This document shows positions 45,179-53,704 of a DNA stretch of 57,714 nucleotides, piece by piece. The stretch comes from Bacillus sp. FJAT-22090 (GTDB lineage: Bacteria; Bacillota; Bacilli; Bacillales_A; Planococcaceae). The notes under the pieces were generated by a model. The model was not told the DNA's origin. It worked only from the letters and a program-made list of their open reading frames with translations, and did no database searches. Made by a program: the position numbers and the translations under genes. The DNA is taken from assembly GCF_007676755.1 (NCBI RefSeq), contig NZ_VEBK01000018.1, forward strand, positions 1 to 57,714, in the 5' to 3' direction. The number at the start of each line of letters is the position of its first letter. Position 1 is the stretch's first letter.

Positions 45179-45606
45179 AAAGTGAGGACCTCAAGTTCAA
45201 AATTGAGAACCTTGGCTGGTAAATATGCTTTAAAAGGCTATAAATCCTCGTTTTCTAAAAAGGTCATTCTTATTTGTGTGCGAACCTCAAGCGTAAAAGT
45301 GAGGACCTCAAGTTCAAAATTGAGAACCTTGGCTGGTAAATTGCAAGCATATTTAAGTAAATATGCTTTAAAAGGCTATAAATCCTCGTTTTCTAGAAAA
45401 AGGTCATTCTTATTTGTGTGCGAACCTCAAGCGTAAAAGTGAGGACCTCAAGTGCAAAATTGAGAACCTTGGATGGTAAATTTGCAAGCATATTTAAGTA
45501 AATATGCTTTAAAAGGCTATAAATCCTCGTTTTCTAAATTAAGATCATTCTTATTTGTGTGCGAACCTCAAGCGTAAAAGTGAGGACCTCAAGTGCAAAA
45601 TTGTTT
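45179..45606. repeat. Tandem repeats of 117, 140 and 141 bp with internal hairpin
   Basis: Units start (AAAGTGAGGACC) at 45179, 45296, 45436 and 45577 (partial). Units 2 and 3 contain a perfect inverted repeat AAGCATATTTA-AG-TAAATATGCTT, which unit 1 has lost by a deletion of about 20 bp. Other common parts are AAAATTGAGAACCTTGG and GTGCGAACCTCAAGCG. An 86-codon ORF across them is a product of the repetition and has no ribosome site. Confidence 0.9.
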
Positions 45607-45621
45607 CTAATTTTCCTATAA

Positions 45622-45656
45622 AAAAGTCCACAGGAGAGGTTATATCTTGTGGACCT
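45622..45656 (-). terminator. Terminator for leftward transcription
   Basis: On the minus strand GTCCACAAG / CTGTGGAC is followed by TTTTTTATAG. It would have ended the gene whose relic lies at 47104 before the IS4-type element came between them. Confidence 0.75.
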
Positions 45657-45677
45657 TAAATATTATTCGTTTGTTTT

Positions 45678-47082
45678 CACTAGCGTCGCATAAATCGATT
45701 CCGAATACTCCGTTATTTATTTTTCTTAATTTTGAATAAAAACGAAGACACTCAAGTATAGGTAGTATACATCCATTTTTTGACTATGTCCTAAGGCGGG
45801 GGCGACAGTGACTAGATAACTTTACGGTACCGTCTTTCCGGTGATTTTGCGTAACCAGATTTTTGCTGGCTTCCATAAAGCTGCTTTTAAGTATCGACTA
45901 ATTTGTAAGTACGTTCGCTTGCTTTGGGTGTTTAACTGAGCGAGTACATTCAAACAGTAGACAATCATCGCGATATATACTTGGTTGTATACGGCTTGCT
46001 CACTGTAACCGTAGAACTTTTTAATGTTCAGATGTTGTTTCATCCATTTAAAAAATAGTTCGATAGCCCAGCGTGATTTGTACAATTCAGCAATTTCATC
46101 CGCACTCAAATCAAAGCGATTCGTTAGTAAATGAAGTTCATTCCCTTTGGAATCGAGTACTTTGATCAAACGAAAAACGTTTTCCGCGCGATTTTGAATC
46201 GTACCGATGACCACTATTTCATCCGATATTACAGATGAATTTTCCGGTAATTGGAATGTCTCCAGTAGACGTGTGACGGCGTTTTTACGCAAGCGGGAGA
46301 CGAAGAAATAACCTTCATCTGTCATACGCTCAAAACGTTCGTAATCCAGGTAACCACGGTCAAATACGTACATGCATTCCTTGTCGTCAACGAGCACTTC
46401 TAACTGACCACGATCATGTTCGACCGCATTCGTCAGAACTGCTTTATCAGGGTAGGAACACCCTTTTTCCATGAACACTAGCCGTAAGTGAAGCTTGACG
46501 CCTGATTTGGTTTTTCGGAATTTCGCCCACTTGTGATTCGTTAAATTTAGCGGTAAGGTGCTCGAATCAATGATTTTAAGTGGTGTGGTTGTTTTTCGCC
46601 TTGTTTCAAAATCTGTCTTCGTGTGAATTTGAGCAACTAAATCAAGAAAGATAGTTTGAAAGAAATCTGTCGGTACTTGATTTAAACGACGACCTAGTTG
46701 AGAAAAACTGATGGAATCTAGGTTCGTTGTGTGTTGCAGTTCTTCCGAAAATACACAATCACTTAAAGCGCGCAAACTCTCTGTTTCATGAAGTTGTGCA
46801 AATAACAGTAATTTCATAAACGAAGCCATATGAAGTTTCTTTGTATAGCAGTCTAAATGGAGGTTTTTCACTTGTTCCGCAAATAATTCGTCGGAAATTG
46901 GAGAAAACCATTGTTCAAATGAAGTTTTTCCTGTAATCTTATCCATGAGATTGATCCTTTTTAGTGGATTTGGATAGGTTACTACCACCAAACCATTATA
47001 AAGGATTTTTTTATGGAGAAATAATATTGCAGAAAATTCAGATTAAAACTTTGTGTTAAATTATTTTAATGCGACGCTAGTG
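45678..47082 (-). mobile_element. IS4-family insertion sequence, complete, 1405 bp
   Basis: Terminal inverted repeats CACTAGCGTCGCAT at 45678-45691 and its complement at 47069-47082 bound one transposase gene. The flanks GTTTGTTTT (45669-45677) and GTTTGTTTT (47083-47091) form a perfect 9-bp target duplication. The undamaged ends and duplication show a recent insertion. Confidence 0.96.
45822..46946 (-). CDS. IS4-family DDE transposase
   Basis: 374 aa. The DDE motifs are present: Asp in KIIDSSTLPL (near residue 130), Asp in YVFDRGYLDYERF and the IS4 Y-x2-R-x3-E-x6-K signature as YKSRWAIELFFKWMK. A DUF4372-type N-terminal domain precedes them. ATG 46946 follows AAAGGATC by about 7 nt; an in-frame extension to 46991 has no ribosome site. 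No lesion, so the element is probably active. Confidence 0.95.
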   Translation of the reverse strand: MDKITGKTSFEQWFSPISDELFAEQVKNLHLDCYTKKLHMASFMKLLLFAQLHETESLRALSDCVFSEELQHTTNLDSISFSQLGRRLNQVPTDFFQTIFLDLVAQIHTKTDFETRRKTTTPLKIIDSSTLPLNLTNHKWAKFRKTKSGVKLHLRLVFMEKGCSYPDKAVLTNAVEHDRGQLEVLVDDKECMYVFDRGYLDYERFERMTDEGYFFVSRLRKNAVTRLLETFQLPENSSVISDEIVVIGTIQNRAENVFRLIKVLDSKGNELHLLTNRFDLSADEIAELYKSRWAIELFFKWMKQHLNIKKFYGYSEQAVYNQVYIAMIVYCLNVLAQLNTQSKRTYLQISRYLKAALWKPAKIWLRKITGKTVP

Positions 47083-47103
47083 GTTTGTTTTATATATATA
47101 ATA

Positions 47104-47472
47104 TTAATTTGGGTCATTTTTAGATGTTCGTATTAATTCCAAAATTCCTTTTTCACATAATTGCTGTAATATTTTTTTAGAAGAAGTAGTTCCTTTATTT
47201 ATTAGAGATGATAACTGTTTAGTTGTGATTTGTCCTCTACTATAGATATATTCAAGTGCCGTTTGTTCTTCTTTTGACAATGATTTCCATTCCTTTGAAA
47301 TCAAAGTAGTAATTCTTTCATGCCTACGTATTCTTCGCATAAGAATATTGTTCTTCAAAATGACCTGTACTGAATTTATCCCTTCGATATACTCTGGTTC
47401 ATCTAGGAAATAAGTATTCATCTCTTTGAACATACGCTTGACAAAGTCTATTCGTCCAGAAAGACGTATTCA
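47104..47472 (-). pseudogene. C-terminal fragment of an AlbA/AAA-4-type ATP-binding regulator
   Basis: The minus strand reads DFVKRMFKEMNTYFLDEPEY, EGINSVQVILKNNIL and a winged helix tail (YSRGQITTKQLSSLINKGTT). This is the end of the schlafen/AlbA_2 plus divergent AAA-4 proteins (ATP-dependent DNA-binding type). The N-terminal two thirds are absent. The insertion sequence lies 21 bp past its stop. Confidence 0.65.
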
Positions 47473-47521
47473 AAAAAGAAAATCCAGACTTGATTGGAAA
47501 AAGAAGTAACTCCACAATAAC

Positions 47522-47562
47522 AAATAAAAAATCCTGCAGAGCGATGCAGGATTTTTTATTTT
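47522..47562. terminator. Bidirectional terminator
   Basis: A long A/T-flanked stem AAATAAAAAATCCTGCA / TGCAGGATTTTTTATTT with a 6-base loop. Both arms give a U-run, so it can act on either strand. Confidence 0.85.
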
Positions 47563-47679
47563 CTTTCCCATTGAAGATTAACTGTTTTTAGCGGAAATAA
47601 TACAAATCTACATGCTAGAAGGAACAAAAGCATATTTTTTATATTCCCAAATATATTAATAAGGGGATTTGATTTCCTT

Positions 47680-47708
47680 TTGTTAAATACCGAAGTTTCA
47701 AATATATA
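47680..47708 (+). promoter_or_regulatory. Possible promoter of the permease-creatininase pair
   Basis: TTGTTA (47680-47685), 17 bp, TATATA (47703-47708). The -10 is imperfect and lies only 19 bp before the start codon, so the leader would be very short. Confidence 0.35.
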
Positions 47709-47726
47709 AAAAGAAGGAGGTATTAA

Positions 47727-49145
47727 ATGACGGGTCGTGTAGATCTAGATGTTGATAAGCCAATCGAAGACGATGAGTATATGCTTACCGCCGTTCCACA
47801 TTCAGCACGCAGACCAACATGGAAACAGGTAATGGTATGGGTTGGATTCGGGTATGTGGTGACAGGCCTATTTGTTGGAGGAGTGTTAGCGGGATTTGGT
47901 GGCCAACCAGGTGTCTCTCCGGGAATGGCTTTATGGGCAATAGGTTTGGGCATGGGAACTTTGATGATATTGACTACGCTTCTTGGAATAATGGCGCAAA
48001 AAACTGGTTTAAGCCTAGCTCTAATCAGTAGATATTCGTATGGTCTATTAGGTAGTAATATTCCTCTTGTTGTAATGGCACTTTTAACGCTTGGTTGGTT
48101 TGCTAGTATTACAGGGATGGTTGGGCAAATTTGGGCTTCGTTTATAGGAAATCCATCAGGCATTACCGTACTGAATCCAGCATCATTAGGTTATGAAGGG
48201 ATACCACCTATTACATTGGAGAACTTTCTTGCCTGTATGGTTTTCGGCGTTGTTTTCACAATTACAGCATATAAAGGCATGAAAGCAATTGAAGCAGTTG
48301 CAATTCCTGTTGCTCCTATTATTTTAGTTATCGCTTTAATTGTTGGTTTTGGTATGTTGAAAGAAGGTGGGGGGCTAGAGGCTTTTCTTTCGGAAGCGAA
48401 CAAAATAGATGGCTTAAGTCTTGGAAGCGCGATAACTATTGTTATGGGAAGTTGGATCGCAGGAGTTGTGATGGGGGTCGACCTATTCCGATTCAATAAG
48501 TCCGTTAAGGCAGTCATTGTATGCGCCTTTGCTTGTTTTGTTTTAACTAATCCGTTACTAAATATTGTTGGCTATATAGGGGCAGTATCAGTAGGTCAGT
48601 TTAACTATGTCGAGTGGATGGTGGATAAAGGAATTATTTTAGCCATTATTGGCGTTTTAGCATGGACAACATCGCTCTGGACTACAAATAATGCAGAGCT
48701 GTATTGTAATTCTCTTTATGTAGGTCCCGTTATTTCGTCTTATGATAAAAAGGTTGATCGAAGAAAAATTGTTTTAGTAGTAGGGGTACTAGGAACTATT
48801 ATTGGATCTCTAGCCTTCTATCAAATATTCTTTGCTAATTTCATTACTATATTAGGAGCGGCGTTTCTACCTCTTGCGGGTCCCCTCATTGCAGATTATT
48901 TTATAGTGAAGAAAAGGAAATATGATCTAGACCAATTGAATTCTCAGCCTAAGTATAGACTTGCCGGTATTATTTCATTTATTATAGGTGCAATTTTAGG
49001 ATTAACATTTGAGTACGGTATTTCATCGCCATTCGGATTGCCTTCAGGATTTGTGGCATTGGTCATAACAATGATTTTATATCCGATTATCTATAAAGTG
49101 ACAAACGATGGGAAATTCGATAAACCTACATTGCAAAGACTGTAG
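47727..49145 (+). CDS. NCS1-family permease (cytosine/purine/hydantoin transporter type)
   Basis: 472 aa with about 12 membrane spans. It matches the CodB/cytosine-permease branch: N-terminal VPHSARRPTWKQVMVWVGFG, GFGGQPGVSPG, RYSYGLLGSNIP, the GSWIAGVVMGVDLFRF segment near residue 250 and TTNNAELYCNSLYVGP. It imports a nucleobase or related small amide together with Na+ or H+. AGGAGG precedes ATG. A creatininase gene follows by 14 bp, so the substrate may be creatinine or another cyclic amide. Confidence 0.88.
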   Translation: MTGRVDLDVDKPIEDDEYMLTAVPHSARRPTWKQVMVWVGFGYVVTGLFVGGVLAGFGGQPGVSPGMALWAIGLGMGTLMILTTLLGIMAQKTGLSLALISRYSYGLLGSNIPLVVMALLTLGWFASITGMVGQIWASFIGNPSGITVLNPASLGYEGIPPITLENFLACMVFGVVFTITAYKGMKAIEAVAIPVAPIILVIALIVGFGMLKEGGGLEAFLSEANKIDGLSLGSAITIVMGSWIAGVVMGVDLFRFNKSVKAVIVCAFACFVLTNPLLNIVGYIGAVSVGQFNYVEWMVDKGIILAIIGVLAWTTSLWTTNNAELYCNSLYVGPVISSYDKKVDRRKIVLVVGVLGTIIGSLAFYQIFFANFITILGAAFLPLAGPLIADYFIVKKRKYDLDQLNSQPKYRLAGIISFIIGAILGLTFEYGISSPFGLPSGFVALVITMILYPIIYKVTNDGKFDKPTLQRL

Positions 49146-49159
49146 AAGGGGCTGATTTT

Positions 49160-49933
49160 GTGAAAAAAGTATTTTTGAATGAATTTACCGCAAAAGAGAT
49201 AAAAGAGAAATTAGCTAAAAAAGAAATTGATAGTGCTATTACAATGTTTGGTGCATGCGAGAGTCATGGATGGCATTTGCCGCTTGGTCCTGATATTTTT
49301 GTGCCAACTGAAATAGCTAAAAGAACTGCAGAACGATTAGAAAGAACGGTGGTCGTGCCAGGTATACCGTTTGGAACATCCATTCATTATGATCATTTTC
49401 CATTAACCGTTTCTTTACAATATACGACTACTGTTTCGATTGCGGAAGATATTTTTACAAGCTTAATAAATCATGGTATTCAACATATCCTTATATTAAA
49501 TGGTCATGATGGAAATATACCAGCTTTAGAGGTTGCAGCCCGAAACGTGAAGAATAAATTTAGAGAAGCATCCATTATTTATATTCCTGCTTGGTGGGAA
49601 ATCACAGGAGAGAAGATGAAGGATGATTTTGAGGTTTGGAATGGATTAGGGCATGGGGGCGAAGGAGAAACTTCTATCACGATGGCGGTTCGACCAGAAT
49701 TGGTAAATATGGAGGATGCTATTTGTGAAATTCCTCACGATATGATTAATTTGAGCAAACATGCATCAGTCATATTCGATATTAAGGAAATAACAAGAAC
49801 TGGTGCAATTGGAGATCCTACTAAAGCAACTGTGGAAAAGGGAGAAAAAATGTTGGACATTGTTGTTGATTATTTAGTTGGGTTAATAACAGAGTTGGAA
49901 AAAACGGAGTGGAAATACGATTATAGGAAGTAA
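49160..49933 (+). CDS. Creatininase-family amidohydrolase
   Basis: 257 aa, usual length. Metal ligands of the family are visible: Glu34 and His36 in GACESHGWHLPLGPD with Asp45, His116 in LNGHDGN, and Glu168 in GHGGEGETS. Creatininases open the ring of creatinine, but close relatives cleave other amides such as those in riboflavin or mycofactocin pathways. GTG start after AAGGGG. Co-transcription with the permease suggests uptake and hydrolysis of the same compound. Confidence 0.88.
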   Translation: MKKVFLNEFTAKEIKEKLAKKEIDSAITMFGACESHGWHLPLGPDIFVPTEIAKRTAERLERTVVVPGIPFGTSIHYDHFPLTVSLQYTTTVSIAEDIFTSLINHGIQHILILNGHDGNIPALEVAARNVKNKFREASIIYIPAWWEITGEKMKDDFEVWNGLGHGGEGETSITMAVRPELVNMEDAICEIPHDMINLSKHASVIFDIKEITRTGAIGDPTKATVEKGEKMLDIVVDYLVGLITELEKTEWKYDYRK

Positions 49934-50315
49934 CTTTTCCCTTCTTATTAAAAATTAGTTTTAAATAGGTTTTAATAATATGGTTGAAAAAGCTAACTTG
50001 TTAGACTTGCCAAAATGTAAAACACATAAAAAGGTCAAATAATGCCACTCAATAGGTGAGCATTATTTGACCTTTTTTATTATTAAACAGATTATATTCT
50101 TATAAATTTGAAAATAGTTGAAATGCACTCTTAAAAAATATAATTCACTGTTATAAGGTCCCTGTGTAAGTAAAGATTAGTTTACCGATATAATAATTAG
50201 GAAATTGTTTGGAGATCAAGTATATAAGGAATAAAGTTATGTAATCCACTATGGTTGTCGCCTTGATAGTGGATGCATGGATCAAGTTTTGGAATGGGAA
50301 AGGGGATAATGTGGT
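49934..50315. other. Gap with terminator and no gene
   Basis: 382 bp. It holds the strong terminator at 50028-50078. The remainder is AT-rich, with a TATAATAAT at 50191 that lacks a proper -35. Confidence 0.55.
50028..50078. terminator. Terminator after the creatininase gene
   Basis: A stem of about 17 bp, AAAAAGGTCAAATAATG / CATTATTTGACCTTTTT, is followed by a T-rich tract. It is symmetrical enough to serve both strands. Confidence 0.88.
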
Positions 50316-51389
50316 ATGCCAATTGAAGTCGGAATATGGAAAATAAACGATTCTATTAAAAAAGTGACATTTTCACCAATAGAATCGGAACGTAAACTCG
50401 AGGAAACACTGGTGAAAGATCTATCCATTCTTTCAGAAGATTTTTTACTGATTGGTAATCAGATTCAAACGGATTACGGAAAGTTTATAGATATGCTAAC
50501 AATTGATGAAGAAGGGAATCTTTATATTATTGAGTTAAAGAAAAATCAGACACCAAGAGATGTTGTAGCATAAGCATTAGATTATGCATCATGGGTACAA
50601 AATCTTTCATATGATCGTATACTAAAAATCTATGAGGAAAAAAACGGAAGTCAATTAGAAGTAGCGTTTGCGGAGAAGTTTGAAAGTCCTTTACCAGAGA
50701 AGATAAATGAATCACATCAAATTATGATTGTCTCTTCTCAATTGGATAGAGAAACGGAAAGAATCATAAATTACCTTTCGAACAATTATGATGTTCCAAT
50801 TAATGCGGTGTTCTTTCGATATTTTAAAGATGGGGATCAGGAGTATATTACTAGAAGCTGGTTGTTGGATCCAAATATTGTGGAAGGAAAATCTAGCAAT
50901 ACTAAAGTAGCTAGTAAAAAAGAAAAGTGGAACAATCAAGATTTTGTCGTTAACTTTGAAGAAGGAAAGTACAGAAAGTGGGAGGACGCTGTTAAATACG
51001 GATTTATATCGGCTGGGAATGGCCAGTGGTATAGTCGGACATTAAATCAGTTATTTGTCGGTGCAAGAGTGTTTTGTATGATACCGAAAAGTGGATATGT
51101 AGGAATAGGAAAAGTCATTGAAACTGCCAAACCAATAAAAGATATTACATTCATTATTAATGATGAGCCAAAAAGAATATCAGAATTAAGTTTAAAAGCT
51201 CCAAATATGCTACATGACGAAGACGACACTGAAAAATGTGAGTATGTCGTAAAGATAGAGTGGGAAAAGCATACTTTGCAAGGGGACGCATATTGGGAAA
51301 AAGGTTTAATGGCTAACCAGAATAGCGCGTATAAGTTAAGAAACCAATACACAATTGATAAAGTATCTGAGTTTTTTGGACTTCATTAG
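50316..51389 (+). pseudogene. PD-(D/E)XK endonuclease-like gene interrupted by one TAA
   Basis: A single frame of 357 codons is broken only by TAA at 50571-50573. The first part has the nuclease-like core: KFIDMLTIDEEGNLYIIELKK (Asp, Glu-x-Lys, as in NucS/DUF91-type folds) and RDVVA. The reading continues ALDYASWVQNLSYDRILKIY, where homologues usually have Gln-Ala, so CAA to TAA is the probable change. The C-terminal part (from residue about 200) is a separate beta-rich domain with WNNQDFVVNFEEG and RKWEDAVKYGFISAGNGQWYS. No other lesion is present. A ribosome site (AAAGGGGATAATG region) precedes ATG. A defence or DNA repair role is only inferred. Confidence 0.8.
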
Positions 51390-51498
51390 AGATATATTGA
51401 AGCTAGCTGTCTAGCAAGAGTGGGGAATATTTTCAAATATTAATAGGAAGTAATGAATTCCCATTTGGACGATAACTAGGTTAACAAAGGAGCCAAAT

Positions 51499-52149
51499 AT
51501 GAAGACTATAAATGAAAAACTAGAAGTTCTGTATAATGATTGGAACCAAAAACATCCCGGACATTTTGTTTCTGGCGGTGTTGTGGATGAGGATATGTTT
51601 GCTAGCTGTGATGTGAGAATTTTATTTCTATTAAAAGAAGTTAATGATATGGAACAACTGGAGAATTGGTCTTTAGTTCAACTCATGAAAGATCAAATAG
51701 AAAGAATGAAGTTTTATCGCATTTGGGAAACGGTAGGGCTTTGGAGCTTCGGTTTACTTCAAGGTTTTCCCGCATATGAGAAATTAACCTATATGAAAGA
51801 GGCAAATATAATAGAAGGATTACTGAATATCGCAATGACAAACCTAAAAAAGACAGGCGGATCTGGAGAAAGCGATATGGAAATAATAAAAGCACATGCA
51901 ATTGCAAACAAAGAACTTTGGCTGAAAGAAATTGAAATAATAGGTCCCAATGTTGTTATTTGTGGAGGTACATTTTCAATCGTTCAAGAATTGCTAGGAT
52001 TCGAGATAACCACATGCGATTCTGGAGCTAGAGTAGGAAGGTATAACGATATGCTTTTCGTTGAAATGTATCATCCTATGTACCGAATTAGTCCGAAGGT
52101 GTTCTATGCATATTTTAAAGAAACTATGATTGCATTGGGGTATAAATAA
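51499..52149 (+). CDS. Unknown protein, possible uracil-DNA-glycosylase-like fold, 216 aa
   Basis: I do not recognise the family with certainty. The order of motifs ILFLLKEVND (near residue 38), VVICGGTFSIVQELLG (near 152) and MYHPMYRIS (near 194) resembles the strand and His-Pro landmarks of uracil-DNA glycosylase-like folds, but the catalytic motifs are not convincing. No signal peptide or membrane span. AAAGGAG precedes ATG. Its TAA is also the first TAA of a terminator module. The last 50 codons have a diverged second copy at 55400-55552. It is close to a broken nuclease-like gene, Rpn and Fic, in an accessory region. Confidence 0.6.
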   Translation: MKTINEKLEVLYNDWNQKHPGHFVSGGVVDEDMFASCDVRILFLLKEVNDMEQLENWSLVQLMKDQIERMKFYRIWETVGLWSFGLLQGFPAYEKLTYMKEANIIEGLLNIAMTNLKKTGGSGESDMEIIKAHAIANKELWLKEIEIIGPNVVICGGTFSIVQELLGFEITTCDSGARVGRYNDMLFVEMYHPMYRISPKVFYAYFKETMIALGYK

Positions 52150-52272
52150 TCTGGGGTACCAGGTTCTAAAACAATTCTGATAACTTAGTTTGAGAAAGCT
52201 AGGTTTAAGGACGGGGTTTGAAGGAATATAGAAAGTCTCCTGATCGAGTAGTCGATTAGGAGGCTTTTCTAT
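52147..52272 (+). repeat. Dispersed terminator module, copy 7
   Basis: It starts TAATCTGGGGTACCAGG, with its first TAA serving as the upstream stop codon, and passes ACAATTCTGATAAC and GAGAAAGCTAGG. It ends in GAAAGTCTCCTGATCGA / TCGATTAGGAGGC and TTTTCTATT. Compensatory changes keep the hairpin paired (CTCCTGATCGA with TCGATTAGGAG). Confidence 0.88.
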
Positions 52273-52612
52273 TCTTTTTTTATTTTGTAATGATTCATTT
52301 TGTAATAATTAAATTTTAAGCACGTTTTTGCTTTCAAAAATGAATTCTGCATATTTTTTGTCATTTTTTGACCTTCAAAATGCCATAGTTCGCTTTTTTA
52401 GACATTTTACTTCCTCTAATGATTCTTTTAAGCTAGAAGGAGTTGTAGAAGCGAATGCTCGCTTTGCCAAATGAATATTCTGAGCTACAAAATACAGGTA
52501 TATTTTCCAAAGACCTTGTAATGGTTTTCCATGTTACTGAAACGGAATAGAATACTCAAAGTCTTTTTAGAAAAAATGGTATAATAAATTGAAGCAGTTT
52601 GAGGTGAAGCGC
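52273..52612. promoter_or_regulatory. Gap with Rpn promoter
   Basis: 340 bp, AT-rich. An extended -10 (TGGTATAAT, 52578-52585) lies 27 bp before the Rpn start; its -35 is poor. No gene is seen in the remainder. Confidence 0.5.
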
Positions 52613-53569
52613 TTGAATAGAAAAGCATTAAAGCGTATTCCATTAGAAAAGCTTATGGATTTAAAAATTGATTATGCATTCAAACAATTGTTTGGTAGTG
52701 AGAAGAATAAAGCAATTACGGTTGTGTTTCTAAATGCGATATTAAAACGTACCGGTCGAGATAACGTAAAAGAAATTACATTTAAAAATGTAGAAATTGG
52801 TGGAGAATATTATGGCGATAAGCAATCACGATTAGATCTTTTAGTTCAAACACAGGACAATCAACAAGTAAATGTGGAAATTCAATTTACCAATAAATAC
52901 GATATGGTTAAACGATCCATTTATTATTGGTCACAACTATATAGCGATCAACTTATCAAAAGTATGAGTTACATTGAATTAAATGCTACCATTACCGTAA
53001 ATATTTTAAATTTCATTTTGTTTCCGAAAACGGATTTATTTCATACAACGTATCATTTATATGAGGATGAGGAAAAGTTTCGAATGGATGATATGATGGA
53101 GTTCCATTTTATCGAGATACCGAAGTTGCTTCAACACTGGAAAGATGAACGATTAGATCCTTTGAATGATGTATTAGCTCGTTGGTTATTATTGCTCGGT
53201 ATTGTCGACCATCGCAAAGGGCAGGTATATGAAGATATCTATAAAGAATTGGAGGAAATCGCCATGAAGGATGAACATTTACTTGGTGCATTCACAAGCT
53301 GGGAAGAGTTAAGTTCTACACCAGATGGTCTCTTGGCATATAGGACACGTTTAAAACAGGTCATGGATGAAGAAGCAGCTGTTAAAGAGGCGAAAATACG
53401 AGAACAAGTAGCTCTAGAAAAAGGTGTAGAACAAGGCACTCAAACTGCTAATGAGAACACGGCGTGTAATCTATTAGAAATGAAGATGGGAATTCAGGAT
53501 ATCTCTAAAGCGACGGGATTATCAGTGGAGCATGTAGCATCGCTTAAAGAAAAAAATGGGACTGAGTAA
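52613..53569 (+). CDS. Rpn family recombination-promoting nuclease (PDDEXK_2 transposase-like)
   Basis: 318 aa. The start (LEKLMDLKIDYAFKQLFGSE) and the nuclease core with RLDLLVQTQDNQQVNVEIQF (Asp, Glu-x-Gln) are those of the PD-(D/E)XK nuclease transposase family related to E. coli RpnA, which promotes RecA-independent recombination. The C-terminal part has the QGTQTANENTACNLLEMKMG and DISKATGLSVEHVASLK helix-turn-helix-like tail. TTG 52613 follows GAGGTGA by 6 nt. The gene is intact, and a truncated copy is at 23044 and a scrap at 29026. A terminator module follows the stop directly. Confidence 0.9.
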   Translation: MNRKALKRIPLEKLMDLKIDYAFKQLFGSEKNKAITVVFLNAILKRTGRDNVKEITFKNVEIGGEYYGDKQSRLDLLVQTQDNQQVNVEIQFTNKYDMVKRSIYYWSQLYSDQLIKSMSYIELNATITVNILNFILFPKTDLFHTTYHLYEDEEKFRMDDMMEFHFIEIPKLLQHWKDERLDPLNDVLARWLLLLGIVDHRKGQVYEDIYKELEEIAMKDEHLLGAFTSWEELSSTPDGLLAYRTRLKQVMDEEAAVKEAKIREQVALEKGVEQGTQTANENTACNLLEMKMGIQDISKATGLSVEHVASLKEKNGTE

Positions 53570-53662
53570 CAGGTTATAAAACAATTTGACAATTTGATTT
53601 GAGAAAGCTTCGTTGTGAGGATGGGGAAGTTTCTTGATCGGGAAATCGATTAAGAGACTTTT
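53570..53662 (+). repeat. Dispersed terminator module, copy 8 (Rpn 3' end)
   Basis: It begins CAGGTTATAAAACAATTTGA just after the Rpn stop and runs through GAGAAAGCTTCGTTGTGAGG to GTTTCTTGATCGG / ATCGATTAAGAGAC and TTTTCTATTG. The GGGGTACC start is replaced by the end of the gene. Confidence 0.82.
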
Positions 53663-53704
53663 CTATTGTTTGAGAACCTGGCACCCCTCATTGAAGCAGG
53701 AAAT

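Noticed and set aside
45176-45436. Small + strand protein in tandem repeats
   Set aside because: The frame is kept only by repetition, units differ in length by non-multiples of three, and no ribosome site is present.
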